From Cricetomys ansorgei (Eukaryota; Chordata; Mammalia; Rodentia; Nesomyidae): a stretch of DNA of 64,000 bases. The translations under genes and the position numbers were made by a program. Shown here piece after piece: positions 24,479 through 37,939 of this stretch (its first letter is position 1; each line of letters begins with the position of its first letter). The notes below the pieces were generated by a model, which was not told where the DNA came from, did no database searches, and saw nothing but the letters and a program-made list of their open reading frames with translations. The stretch lies in contig JAMJFZ010000696.1 in the NCBI GenBank assembly GCA_026225945.1, forward strand, positions 802,501 to 866,500. The letters run 5' to 3'.

Positions 24479-24762
24479 GTATATCCCTACTGCATATTTT
24501 CTGATGTCCTAACCCACTTGCACATGGGAAGTAACACCTGGAACAAGGAAGATATTTCTTCCCTTTCACTTCTTAAATTAAGAGATGCAGAGGAAAATGG
24601 TCATCTGACTCCTAAGCAGAGTAGGCATGCAAATTGTGAGCACCCCCATTTAAAAGTGCCTTGAAGCATAGAAATAGTACAAACCAGATTCCATAATTGT
24701 TCTACAGTAAAGTTTATGATACCTCATATCCCTACCATTTATAAATCTTAAAAATCATCAGA

Positions 24763-24904
24763 TCTTAGCAGGGCAGTGGTGGTGCACGCCCTTAGTCCTA
24801 GCACTCAGGAGGCAGGGGCAGGTGGATCTCTGTGAGTCCAAGCTCAGCCTGGTCTACATAGGGAGTTCCAGGACAGCCAGAGTTACAACAGAGAAACCCT
24901 CAGA
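24763..24904 (+). mobile_element. B1 SINE with target-site duplication
   Basis: A B1 body: GGTGGTGCACGCC head, CTAGCACTCAGGAGGCAG, GCAGGTGGATCTCTGTGAG, CAGCCTGGTCTACATAG, then AGAAACCCTCAGAAAA. It is flanked by the 13-bp direct repeat AAAAATCATCAGA at 24750-24762 and 24905-24917, which fixes the insertion boundaries. Confidence 0.92.
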
Positions 24905-25849
24905 AAAAATCATCAGAAACTAAAAATAAGGTATTTAAAAATGAGGAAATTGAAATAGTAATTGGGTATACACCTAAAAAATTAATGATGAAAAGATCAC
25001 ATTAGAAAAACCCATGGGATACAGCCAATAGTGAATTTACATAAGACAGTCATAATTTAGGCATTTTAGTTACTAGATTCGGTGGGAAATAAAGGAGCTC
25101 AGCAAGAAAATCTAGAGACTGCAAAGGATCAAAACAGTGTATTACAGAAATGTTTGTGAAAAGGAAAATATTTTAGTATAAATAGTATAGAGATAACTAC
25201 TTAAGCATTGGAAACACAGTAAGATTGTCCCTTTCATTTTATATCCAAATTAATGATGGTGGTTTCAATGGGAAAGGAAAAGAGGAAGGGGAATAGGAGG
25301 TGAAGATGAGTACAATTTATTATATCTATGTTTTAAAAGAAGAAATCCCTCTAGGATATATTGGTGAATATGTTTGCATACTCAGGTTAGGAAAGACCCT
25401 TTTAAACCTTACATAATATACCAAAAACTACAAGGGAAATGACTTAAAACATGCCATACTAAAATAATAACAAACCCCCAAAAGTATAGACTAAAACAAA
25501 TACACAGTCACAGGTCAGTTTTCATTAGAAAAAGTTTCTGAGTTCAAGATAGATTGAAAGTTTTATGTGTATCTATGTATGTGGAGATAGGAGTGGGGAG
25601 TGTAGGTCATTAAACTAGAAAAGAACTCATGAAAGGGGAGGGCTTGATCTAGGAAGGAGGACACAAGAGTGTGTATGATATGAAACTAATAAAAGAAAGG
25701 AGACTAGCCAAAAAAAGGGAGAGGGGTAGTCAAAAGGATTAATTCTAACAAAGTATAAAGGTATGTATAAATGTATGAATGTATGTATGAAAAAAACTAT
25801 AATGAAAATCATTATTTTGCATGCTGTATTAGATGGTGTTTATACACTT

Positions 25850-26035
25850 AGTGTGCATGTGTGTGTTCATGTATGTGTGTATGTGTACAGTTGTCAGGTT
25901 GTGCAAATGGAAATCAGAAAACAACTTGTAAGAGTCAGCTTTCTCCTTCTACTATGTGGGTTCTGGGAATTGAACTCAGGTCATCAGGTTTGGTGGCAAG
26001 CATCTTTACTCACTGAACCAGGGACCCTCCAATAA
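25850..26035 (-). mobile_element. B3/B2-type SINE, minus strand
   Basis: Plus-strand words AATCAGAAAACAACTTG, TTCTCCTTCTACTATGTGGG, GGAATTGAACTCAGGTCATC and CACTGAACCAGGGACC are the complement of a B3/B2 element. The GT-rich left end is its tail side. Confidence 0.75.
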
Positions 26036-26039
26036 AGGA

Positions 26040-27880
26040 AAGCAAAAAAAAAAAATCTCTGTATGAAGTCAAAATGAATCCTAGACAGTTTTGAACAAGC
26101 TTCATGTAACCAAAGTGCTTCCAAGTGACTGATTGGATTCCTTCAAGACTTATGACATTCCACTACTACTGGACTCTTTTGTTGCTAAGGGTAACAGATC
26201 AACAGTCCTTAGTGAGCAAGTAGCTATTCTGTGATAATCACTTAAAACCCCCAGTTCTACAAATCAAATCACTATCTAGTTACATTTGAATTTCAGATGG
26301 ATAATAGATAAATTTTGGCATGAATATTCTGAATTGAAAGTCACATTTCCCTTCAAGCGTATATTCCTAATCCAAGGCTGAGCACAGGAGTAATTGTAGA
26401 GTGGGAACACATCTGTCAGAGACAATATTTCTTCACTCTGCATTACAGTTCCTACATGCGTGACTACTCAGATCAACTCCCCTTCTTTCAGATGTCAGAT
26501 TCCATTTTGTGCAAAAGTTCTCTCCTGGTTCCTACCCCCTTTACAATTCAAAGATATTCCACACACTACATCCCTTACTGTCTCATCCCATCTTGGCATG
26601 TGTTTTCCAGATGACCTAAACTGAGATAGTTGATACCAGGAATGATTCCAGAACGCATGCTGAAGGAAGGCTTCTGGGACTGGTGTAGTTATGTCATGGT
26701 AGCAAACAAACCCTCACTGAATGATGCATAGGTCACATATGGTATCCTAAACACTATGACTAAGCCCAAATCCTGAAGATTTCATGGTGGTTGCCCATGA
26801 GGAAACAACCCAATGGGGAAAATTCTGTTTTCTCAGCCACACATTTGCAGGCTGCAATAGTAAAAGCTGCGTATAGAAAGTGGGTTTGGCCAGTTCTTAC
26901 TGTTATCCCACAAAAAAGACCCAGAGAAACCAAAAATCATTAACATTGTTAACAGGTAAGTATGAGTTAGAAGGCCTCTTCAAAAGCTTTCAGTTTTATT
27001 TTCTACAGCCACAGAAGGGCAATAAACCCAGGACATGAGAGTTTGACTTGAAAATCTCAAGAGAGGAACTAAAAGCTTAGCCAAATAATGTTAATTAGAA
27101 TAAAGTGAGGGCCTTATCTGGGGAAACTTGATACTCTGAAACACTGAGTGGGATCACTTGAATGGGTACATAGAGAATTGAAGCTTTGTAGACTTCCATG
27201 GAAACTCAAAGCCTTAAGAGGTATTCTGCCCTTCTCTATTAAGAGCTAGTATTTCAATATGACTGGATGATCCCTTAGAGACCTTTATCCTGCTAGGCCA
27301 ATAATTGGAGTTAAATCCAAGAAAAATAAATAGGAAGTTCTAGGCATGATAAAGGAGGAACAGGACAATCCTATAGCTAAGCTATTAGGCTTAGCTATAG
27401 TTCGGAAGAAGTTAGTAACAGACATTTGAGGATGCTTTATTAAGAGGGCTAGAACACAAAAGTAAATAACCAGAAATCCATCCACATGAGGATGGTTTCT
27501 GAAGACATGTTACTTGACCCTAGTAAGAAAACCCAGATATAGGGCAAAATTTTTGTTAGAGTGGCACTGGAAAGCTTAGGAAAGCTAACTGAGTGCAGTT
27601 AGAAGGCCTGGGTTTCCTTGGCAGACAATAAGGGAAAGGGTACAAAGCCTTAGAAACAAGATGCTACAAAGGATAATTATGATCTTTATTAAGTGGGCTC
27701 AGAAAACTTTCTTCACCTCCCAGAGAAAGTTATATTCCATGAGAGGACCCAGAATATGTGCAATTCATCAAAGTATAAGGAACGTACTGTGTAGTGAGGC
27801 ATCAACATCACCAAAATGCTCAATTAGGGCTCTCTTATGCAGAGATATGAGCTAGAATGGTCTATTTGGACTTTGATGAA
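26040..27880. other. Intergenic, nothing recognised
   Basis: AT-rich sequence without a supported gene or assignable repeat. Confidence 0.45.
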
Positions 27881-28170
27881 AAAAGACCATAGTTTTGATG
27901 GCTTATAAACAAGGAAACTTACTTATTTCTTGAACTTCTGAAGATTATAATGCTAAAAATAAAGTTTCTGGCAGATATTATGGTTCATAGATGGCAACCC
28001 TCTCATTGTGGCTACAAAGACAGGAAAGGTTCTCTAGAGTCTCTTCTGAGGGTACTAATGCAATTTATGGGCACTTTACCATCGTGAGCTGACCGTTTTT
28101 CAAAGATACCATTTCCTAATGTCATCGAACTGTGGGTTAGGACTTAAACACAGGGATCTGGGAACAAAAA
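27880..28170 (-). mobile_element. MaLR-type LTR fragment (MST/MLT1-like), minus strand
   Basis: Plus-strand phrases GATGGCTTATAAACAAGG, ACTTACTTATTTCTTG, GGTTCATAGATGGCAACC, TCTCATTGTGGC, GAGGGTACTAATGCAATTTA and ATACCATTTCCTAATG follow in the order of the complement of an MST/MLT1 LTR. It is old and diverged. Subfamily is not decided. Confidence 0.6.
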
Positions 28171-28923
28171 CATTCATTCTATATCATATAGCTAATAACA
28201 ATGGGGATGATGTGCCTTGGAGCAATTGAAATTAGGCCTCATTGTTTAATTGCCAGAAATGAAGGTCCAAAATTATTTTCTCATTAAGTTGGAGGAATAG
28301 CAGAGGGAACTTGATCAACACCTGTAAAAATGCCAAACGTAGGATAATAGGAATAGGAAGGAAAAGAATCCCACTTCAAAGGCCCAGAAATATTTTCAAC
28401 AAAATCACAGAAGAAAAATTTCCAAACCTAAAGAAGGAGATCTCTATTAAGATACAAGAAGCATGCAGAACACCAAATAAACTGGACAAAAAAAGAAATC
28501 ACAAAAAATAATAATAACAATAATCACCACATAATAATCAAAACACTAAACCTACAGAACAAAGAAAGAACACTAAAAGCTGCAAGAGAAAAAGAGCAAG
28601 TAACATATAAAGTTAAACCTATTAGAATCACACCTGACTTCTTGACAGAGACCCTAAAAGCTAGAAGGGCCTGAACACATATGCAACATACTCTAAGCAA
28701 TCACAGATACCAGCCCAGACTATTATATTCAGCAAAATTCTCAATTACCATAGATGGGGAAAACAAAATATTCAATGACAAATCCAAATTCAATCAATAC
28801 CTATCTACAAATACAGCCCTACAGAAGACACTAGAAGGAAAACTCCAACCCAAGGAGGTTAACTACACTCATAAAAACACTGGAAATAAATAACCTCATC
28901 CCAACAGAATCAAAAGATTCTGG

Positions 28924-28925
<2 letters not shown>

Positions 28926-28966
<41 letters not shown>
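28926..28966. repeat. (AC)n microsatellite in the L1
   Basis: About 20 AC units between the upstream L1 segment and the ORF2 start. Confidence 0.95.
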
Positions 28967-28973
<7 letters not shown>

Positions 28974-29210
28974 CACAACCAACAACATCTACAAAATAAC
29001 AGGACCTAACAAGCATTGGTCACTGATATCTCTCAACATCAATGGACTCAACTCCCCAATAAAAAGACACTGACTAACAGAATGGATGTGTAAACAGCAT
29101 CCATCCTGCTGCATACAAGAAACACACCTTAACATCAAAGATAAACATTACCTCAGAATAAGCAGTTGGGAAAAGATTTTCCAAACAAATGGACTCAAGA
29201 AGCAAGCCAG

Positions 29211-29731
29211 TGTAGAGGGTTTATCTTTTTTAAATGGTTGTATGGGTGGCCTTTTCTGCCATTTGATTTGCGTCTGGGCTCTCAAAGGCTGCTAACTGTT
29301 ACCTTTTCACTGGTAACTTGACTCCACCCCTCTGTTCCCAGCTGAAAGATTTCTAGCTTGTAACTTTTTAAACCCCAGTTAGCTCAAAGAGTTAAGAATA
29401 AAAGGAAAAGAAAAAAAGGAAGAGAAACATTTTACAACTCTTTCTGGCTGTCTTAATCTGTCTAAGCCTGGGGAACTGAACTAACTCCAAGCTCCTTCAT
29501 CCCAATGACTTTTTCCTCCAGTTATCTCAGCAATTTCTGCCTGCTTTCCCTATCATCAGTTTTTGTGCTCCCTCTTTCCCTGTGTCTTCCAACTTTTGTT
29601 TTCAATGGACACTCTCTCTCTTATATACTTCCCTCCAAGCTGTTCCTAGAAGTCCAAACAGCATGTAAACATAAGAAGGGAGGGAGGGGTACTTCATAGC
29701 ATAAACTTCTTTGGCAAAGCCTTCCTTTACA
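29211..29731. mobile_element. LTR-like insertion (521 bp) in L1 ORF2, 6-bp flanking repeat
   Basis: The L1 text breaks after AAGAAGCAAGCCAG and resumes at AGCTAGAGTAGTCATTG. The intervening block starts TGTAGAGGG and ends CTTTACA, so it has TG...CA termini, and it is flanked by AGCCAG (29205-29210) and AGCTAG (29732-29737), a 6-bp repeat with one change. That is the pattern of a solo LTR. An AATAAA-containing stretch lies at about 29396. The family is not recognised. Confidence 0.75.
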
Positions 29732-30924
29732 AGCTAGAGTAGTCATTGTAATATCTAACAAAATAGACTTCAAACCAAAATTAATCATGAAAGATGGAGG
29801 ACACTTCCTATTCATCAAAGGAAAAAAATCCACCAAGATGACATTTCAATTCTGAATCTGTGCCCCCAACAGAAGAGCTCCCACATTTGTAAAAGAAACA
29901 TTGCTAAAGCTTAAAACACACACATTGACTAACATACATTGATAGTAGGAAACTTCAATACCGCACTCTCTCCGATGGACATGTCATCCAGACAAAAACT
30001 AAACAGAGAAACACTGGAGCTAACAGATGTTATAAACCTAGCAGACATAATAGATATATACAGAACATTTCTTCCACACACAAAAAAATTATGTCTTTTT
30101 CTCACCACCTCATGGAACCTTCTCTAAAATCGACCACATCTTTGGTCACTAGGCAAGTCTCAACAGATACAAGAAAGTTGAAATAACCCCTTGTATCCTA
30201 TCAACCAGCATGGATTAAAGCTGTACTTCAACCACAACAACAACAGAAGGCCTACAAATTCATGGAAACTAAACAAGTCTCTATGAAAAATGTCTGGGTC
30301 AAGAAAGAAATAAAGAAATTAAAAACTTTCTAGAATTCAATGAAAATTACTCCACGACGTACCCAAAATTAGGGTCCCTAGTGAAAGCTGTGCTAGGAGG
30401 AAAATTCATAGCACAAAGTACCTACCAAAACAGAGTGGAGCGATCACATGCTAGCAAATTGATAGTACGTCTGAAAGCTCTAAAACAAAAGGAAGCAAGC
30501 ACACCCAAGAGGAGTAGATGGCAAGAAATAATCAAATTGAGGGCTGAAATCAATAATATAAAGTCAATAAAAAGAGAAAAATTCAAAGAATCTATTAAAC
30601 AAAGAGTCCATTTCCTTGAAATCAACAAGATAAACAAACTCTTATCCAAACTAATCAAAAGACAGAAAATATCCAATCAACAAAATCAGAAATGAAAAGG
30701 GGATATAACTACAGACACTGAGGAAATGCAAAGAATCATTAAGTCAGATTTTAAAACCTATACTTCATGAAATTGGAAAATCTAAAAGAAATGAACAATC
30801 TTCTAGATAGATACCACCAACCAATGATAAATCAAGATCAGATAAACAATTTAAATAGTCCTATAAACCATAAGGAAATTAAAGCAGTCATTAAAAAACT
30901 CCCCACCACAAACAACCTAGGGCT

Positions 30925-31441
30925 TGTAGCAGTATGCTGCAGTCTTTACCCTCAATTTAGGGAAGGAGAAAGAAAAGACAGAAATCTTCACTGCTTTTAC
31001 AAGCGGCCTTAATACAGAAAGAGAGAAAGGGAGAAATCCTCACAGCCTCTTTCTAGGCTGTCCTAAGCTCAAATCTCTCCAACCTTTGTTCTTTTAGGAA
31101 TTATCACACTAACTAAGGACAGCAACTCAACCAATGAACCACCAACCAACACTCACCCCGACTCTAGGGCTAAAGACCTTTTATGTCCTAGCCAAAAGTC
31201 CCCATAAACCCATGTAGTAAACCCGTGTAGTAAACCCATGTAGCACGCAATCCCAAAGACAAGCTATAGGCGCCAGAATGACTGCAGCCAACCAAATTAT
31301 AGCCACCTGCACCAAGCATTCCAAATCCAACTCATAAACATCTACCACACCTGCGGTGAGAAAACAAACCTAATCCAAACACCATTTTGCATTTTTAAAG
31401 AAACCAAAATAGCAAAAACTTCTTCCAAGTGTTCCTCTACA
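30925..31441. mobile_element. LTR-like insertion (517 bp) in L1 reverse transcriptase, 6-bp flanking repeat
   Basis: L1 text stops at AACAACCTAGGGCT and resumes at AGGGCCAGATTTTT. The block between starts TGTAGCAGT and ends CTCTACA, and the flanks are AGGGCT (30919-30924) and AGGGCC (31442-31447). Inside, the words AACCCATGTAGTA / AACCCGTGTAGTA / AACCCATGTAGCA form a short tandem repeat at about 31207-31245. Read in reverse complement it has a TATA-like ATAAAAGG, which suggests minus orientation. It is a probable solo LTR of unassigned family. Confidence 0.75.
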
Positions 31442-34400
31442 AGGGCCAGATTTTTTACTGCAGAATTCTGTCAGACATTCAAAGAAGAATTAACACAAGT
31501 ATTTCTAAATGTATTCCAAATAGAAGGAATGCTGCGAAACACATTCTACCAGGCCATAGTCACCCTGATACCCAAACCACATAAAGATTCAACAAAGAAA
31601 GAGAATTAAAGACCAATTTCCCTCATGAACATTGATGCAAAAATACTCAATAAAATGCTCACAAATTGAATCCAAGATCATATCAAGAAGACCATCCACC
31701 ATGCTTAAGTAGGCTTCATCCCAGAGATGCAGTGATGGTTCACCATATGAAAATCAGTCAATGTAGTCCACCATATAAACAAACTGAAACAAAAAAAATC
31801 GTATGATTATCTCACTAGATGCAGAAAAAGCCTTTGACAAAATTCAACATCCTTTCATGATAAAAGTCTTGGAGAGATTAGAGATACAAGGGACACACCT
31901 AAACATAGTAAAGGTAATTTTAAGGAAGCCCATAGCAAACATAAAATTAAATAGAGAGAAGCTCCTAGCAATTCCACTACAATCAGGAACAAGACAAGAT
32001 TGATCCATCTTCCCATCTTATTCAATATAGTATTTGAAGTCCAAACTAGAACAATAAGACAACTAAAAGAAACCAAGGGGATACAGAGAACAGAGAATGC
32101 CTAAAGCTCATAAACAACTTCAGCAAAGTGACAGGCTACAGCATCAACTAAAAACATCAGTAGCCCTCCTATATACAAATGAAAAATGGACAGAGAAAGA
32201 AATCAGGAAACAACTCCCTTCACAATAGCCGCAAATAACATAAAATAACTTGGGGTGACTCTAACCAAATAAGTGAGAGACTCGCATGACAAGAACATCA
32301 AATCTTTGAAGAGAGAAATTGAAAATCTCAGAAGATGGAAAGATCTCCTATGCTCTTGTATCGGTAGGATCACATAGTAAAAATGGTCTTCCTACCAAAA
32401 GCCATCTAAAGATTCAATGCAATCTCTATCAAAATCCCAACACATTTCTCAACAGACCTTGAAAGAATAATACTCAACTTATGGAAAAACAAAAAACCAA
32501 AGATAGCCAAAATAATCCTGAAAAATAAAAGAACTTCTGTACATATCACGCTATTCCTGATCTCAAGCTCTACTAAAGAACTATAATAATAAAAATGCAT
32601 GGTATTGGTATAAAAATGGACATGTTGATCAGTGGAACCAAATCAAAGATCCAGACATAAATCCACACAACCAAGGACACCTGATCTTCGATAAAGAAGC
32701 CAAAAGTAAGCAATGGAATAAAGAAAGCATCTTTAACAAATGATGCTGATCTAATTCTATGTCTACATGTAGAAGAATGCAAATATATCCATATTTATTA
32801 CCATACACAAAACTTAAGTCCAAATGGATAAAGAACCTCAACATAAAACCAGATGCACTGAACCTGATAGAAGAGAAAGTTGAATAGCTTTGAATGCAGT
32901 GGCACAGGAGACAGTTTCCTGAATAGAACAGTAATAACTCAGGCACTAAGATTAAAAATTAACAAATGGGACCTCATGAAACTGAAAAGCTTCTGTAAGG
33001 CAAAGGACACTATTAATAACACAAAACAGCTGCCTGCGGAATGGGAAAAAGTCTTCACCAGCTCCACTTCTGATAGAGGACTAATATCCAAAATACATAA
33101 AGGACTCAAGAAGCTAGACATCAACAAAACAATCCAATTAAAAATGGGGTACATATCTAAACAAAGAATTCTCAAAAGAGGCCCCTCAAATAAGTGAGAA
33201 ACACCCAAAGAAGTGTTTAACATCCTTAGCCATTTAGGAAATGCAAATCAAAATCACTTTGCGATTCCATCATAAACCTGTCAGAATGACTAAGATCAAT
33301 AATACAGATGACAGTTCGTGCTGGTGAGGATGTGGAGCAAGAGGAACACTCCCTCATTGCTAGTGGGAATGAAGACTTGTACAGACACTTTGGAAATCAA
33401 TATGGTGATTCCTTAGGATACTGGAACTTGACCTACCTCAAGTCCATCTATACCACTCTTGGGCACATACCCAAAAGATGCTCCATCCTCCCAGGAGGAC
33501 ACTTGCTCAACTATGTTCATAGCAGCTTTGTTCATAATAGCCAGAAATTGGAAACAACTTAGATACCCCTCAACTGAAGAATGAATAAAGAAATTTTGGT
33601 ACATTTACATAATGGAGTATTTCTCAGCTATTAAAAAGAATGTCATCATGAACTTTGCAGGCAAAGGGAAGGAACTGGAAAATATCACCCTGAGTGAGGT
33701 AGCCCAGTCCCAGAAAGACAAACATGGCATGTACTCACTTATATGTGGATATTAACTGCTAAGCAAAGGAGAAAGCTACTAGTATCCACAGACATAGAGA
33801 AACTATTCAACAAGGAGGGCCTCTGTCTGAACACAGGGATCAATCACCCTGGTAGAGTGGAAATTGAACAAAGGGTTCAGGTGGGTTGGGGAAGGATGGG
33901 AATGGGAGTGGAGGGGACCAGGAGGAGGAGAGGAACAGAGGGAGAAAATATATGGAGAGATGACAAGAATTGGGAGGCAATTAGGGGGCAATTGGGAGAC
34001 CTAGTGTAGTGTAAACTCACTGGAATCTATAAGGGAGACCCTAGCAAGGATCCCTAGTAATCTGTGATAGGGAGCCTGAATAGGCCATCTCCTGTGGCCA
34101 GGAAAGGCTTCCAGTGGTGGGCTGGGACACCATCCTAGCCACAAAACCTCCAACCTATGACCTCTTGAAACTACAGGGCAGGCCAAGAACTAGAGACTGG
34201 ATAACCCAGAGAAGATTTCTAATGGTGCCATGCTCTGCTCATAGATCAGTATCTATCCCAGTCCTTACCAGAGAGGCCCCTCCAACAGCTAAGAGCATAT
34301 GGAAAGGCTCAGGGTCAAATATCATGCAGAGATCAGGGAACCCCAAGGAAGACAGAGAGAAGGGATGATGGAGACCAGAGGGGTCGAGGAAACCAGGAGA

Positions 34401-34857
34401 ACAAGCCCTACAGTGTCAACTGAGTAGCACCCTAAGGGGAACACAGAGATCGAAGGGACAGACACGGAAAGTGCAGGATCCCCTAAATACTTCTTATGGT
34501 TGTCTGGATTGGTGTTCTTGAAAAGCTCCTATGGGCCGGAGTGGGGGATTCTCTGACCCTTTTATTTGTCCTTGGGACCCTTTTGTTACTGCTGGGTTGC
34601 TAGGCCCACCCTTGATTTAGGGACTAGTGCCTGACATTGTTCCATCTTGTCTGCCATGCCTTGATTGTGTAGAAACCCTGGGGGGACAGTTATTTTCTGG
34701 GGAAAAGCAGGGGGGTTGTTTGTGGGCTATGATGGGGTAGATCTGGGAAAGAAGAAATATGGGGGAATTGAGGGGTACATAGAGGGGAGGAGCAGGTTGG
34801 GATATATTGTATATGTTGTATGAGAGAAGAATTTAAAAATAAGTAAATAAATAAATA

Positions 34858-37800
34858 CTTTGAATTAACACTGGACAGAAAACCAAAGTATGGAGAGCAA
34901 GTAATAAACCATGTTATTTTTCTTGTTGCTATGTTAAAATACCTTGTGGTATTCTGGTTCACAGTTTGAGATACAGTCATGGCAACAGAAGCATGATGCA
35001 TGTGGTGGCATTGTGTCCCCTGTAAGAAAGTAGAAATAGGAATTCTGCTGATCAGCTCCCTTTTCTATTTTTTTGTTCAGCCTTAAACTCCAGCTGATGG
35101 GTGGGTTGTTCCATCTCAATTAATCTAATCCAGAGACTCTATAACATGCCCAGAGATTTGTCACGAAGGAATTCTACATGCTATCAAATTAATAATCAAA
35201 ATTAACCATCACACAAATTCTGTCCAAAGCATAGTTCTCTAGGCTCTAGCAGGCTCACATCCAGGAATTATCTTTGCAGACTTGCATACATAAACATATT
35301 TGACATACCTGAAGTTTATAGTAACTCCCATACTAAGTCTGTAATCTCTAAGAGCTAGTATATTGGCAAAGTTCAAATGAAAGCTCTGCAATTGTACTTC
35401 AACAAGTAAAAAGAGTAAATTGAAGTAATAATACAAGCCAGGAATAGACAATTAATGCTCCTTTTAAGTTAGTGAAGATATTACCATTGCATTCCATTTA
35501 ATTATTCAGTCTGATCTCAGAAAATAAAAACTAGATAGATACTGGATAGTGACTATAGTTTGCCACAGGCCTCACTAAAGAGTGTGACCCACAACTGTAG
35601 GGCCATATTGTGTCTAGAGTAGATTAATATAGCCTCAGATACACGATATACAGCAATTGATTAGACAAATGTGGTTTTCATTTCTAATTAGATGAAAGGA
35701 TAGCTGAAAAGGAGCAGACAGGATAAGAATATTTGCATTTTTCCCAAAGGCTATGTTAATTCTAACATTCCAGCCATAATGTAGTAATAAAAGATCTAGG
35801 CTGCCAGAGTATCATAAAAAATATCATTCTTGCTTATTACAGGGGCACATAATACCAATTAGAAATGGTGAGTATGTGAAAGCCAGCACAGGAGAGACTA
35901 GCAGGATATACAAACTCACTTTAGAAAGTATATGATAAATCCTAGAAGCTCTGGGGCCTACTGCCCATCTCAGTGAGGTTTTAGGTGTTTACTTGTCAGA
36001 GACATACCATGATGGTCCTCCTAAAACATAAGGCAAGAGGTTGCATTTGAGGTCCCCACCACAAGAAGGAATTGGAGGCCTGGTAGGACTCTTTGGGTTC
36101 TTAGGATCAAGTAGTCACCTCAGGATGAATTCTCTGGGCCGTATGTCATGCAACACAAACGATAGAGTGGCCCGAAGGAGGAGAGAGACTTGTAGCTATA
36201 TAGAACTGTGGTGCAAGCAGTTCTCAGAGCATCTGGTCTTACAGATACTGTGGTATTAAAATTACCTTTGTTGGGAACGGGTGCAGTGTAGGGTTTAAGG
36301 CTAAACTTCATGGGAGGATGCATCCTGGACTTTTGGAGATGGGCCATGCCACCTCTGTTAGGCAGTTGTGTTTTCTAGACACAGCTTCTGTTGTGTTTCT
36401 GGATCTGGTTAGAGATAGTGATGGTTCATGAGATACTAGTTGACTGTGCATCTGGAGTCTGGCTGCCAACACATGCACAGTACGTTGAAGATAGACACTC
36501 TAAATTAAGTCTGAGCATCACTAGAGAGAAAGTTTAAATTCCAGAGCAGTCATACAGACATTCATGTTACAGTATCCCTAGACATCCCTCACTTTAGTTC
36601 ATGCTGGCAAAAGCTTGTAGCTTTTTGGAATATAGTCTGCCTTACCTATTAGCAGATTCACAACTTACTTTACTAAGGTATATTATATCTTAAGCCCAGA
36701 AATTGTTATGTAAGATAAATGGGACAATAAGTAAAGACAAATATTGAGAGGGATACACATTTTCTTACAGACTTTAAGCAAGTACAGAACACTATTTAAC
36801 AATGAGAAAAGGACCCATTCTGAGAGCCTATGAGATTCAGAAAGTTGGGGATGTAGACAGCTGAGCATATCTATTGGGATGTTCCTTCTCCTTGAACAGG
36901 AAGTTCATGTAATTGGTCTTCCAAAATTGATAGGGTTTCTATCCTCAGCCCCCATGTGGGTGATCTAAATCAATATCTTCCTTTGGAGCCATATTTCTCA
37001 AACCATTTCTGGCACCAGTTGTTGCTGGTTGGGAAGTACTCTGAGGCAAAGAATTGATTGCGAGAAGTCTATTGGAAAGTATTCTCTAGATCAGCATCTG
37101 GGTGTAGAATAAAAACACAATCAGACAGAAGAAGTTTATCTGTGGTGCATTGACCACAAAGGCCTTATCTCATTTCAATGGCAAAATGGTGAAGATCAGC
37201 ACAGTAGCTTCCACTTGATGCACACTTAGAATATTAGACACATAAGATGAAATTATGAGTCTTTTGTACAAAGGATTAATTGCTCTAAGATGAAAATGTT
37301 TTAACCAATTTAAAAACAAAGCAAATATCAAAAGCCACAAGAGAGAACTGGGCAAACGGTATGAAAGAAAAAATAACACGATTGTAAATATTTGTAAAAA
37401 TATGTTTAATTTTCCCAGCAATCTAAGATATACAAAAACAGATGTGTTTTGGGTAGCGTAGAAAAAGATTAATGGTACTGAAAATTAGGTGTCAGGAAAT
37501 AGCATCTTTTGCATAGGTATGCAAACTGGTGCAACAACGTTTGGTGAACACTTAGAAATATCTATTAAAGTATAAATAATGCATCACCTTCTGACTAGTT
37601 TGTTATAGTTATGGAAATCAGTTTCATAGACATTACAAAGGCACATGAATATAAACATACACATATATAAACTATATATCACAATCTTGAGAGGATGCAA
37701 TTAAAATGACTGAGTTTCTCATCAAGCAATTAGAAGTTTGAATCAATTTATAAAACAACCATGCAGAAGAATTCTCTGTAGTTGTTTTTTAAAGTCTCAA

Positions 37801-37900
37801 ATATAATTATATGGACATGAAGACATAATTACTAAGCCACAAGAAATCAGACTGCAATGTACTCAGTTCAGTACTTCAGAATTAAAATAAGCCATTGTTA
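34858..37900. other. Intergenic, nothing recognised
   Basis: AT-rich sequence with many short homopolymers and no supported gene. It likely contains old diverged repeats that I cannot assign. Confidence 0.45.
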
Positions 37901-37939
37901 TACACATATCTGTATTATTTGGGGCTTTGTTTGGTGAGT

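Larger units (their letters stand above)
28330..34857 (+). mobile_element. Degenerate rodent L1 (Lx-like) interrupted by two LTR-like insertions
   Basis: Pieces of an L1 run in order on the plus strand. An upstream segment (about 28330-28900, e.g. FNKITEEKFPNLKKEI) precedes the ORF2 endonuclease start (about 29030-29205, INGLNSPIKRH then HPSCCIQETHL). Middle parts contain [17 protein letters not shown] at 30381 and the reverse-transcriptase segment [20 protein letters not shown] at about 31810. The C-terminal part lies at about 32880-33560, and the 3'UTR ends with an A/T-rich tail near 34857. Frames are broken many times. Two insertions, at 29211-29731 and 30925-31441, account for about 1 kb. 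The element is dead and no ORF1 RNA-binding domain is recognisable. Confidence 0.9.

Noticed and set aside
32573..33223. Minus-strand open frames in the L1
   Set aside because: Antisense shadows of decayed L1 ORF2.
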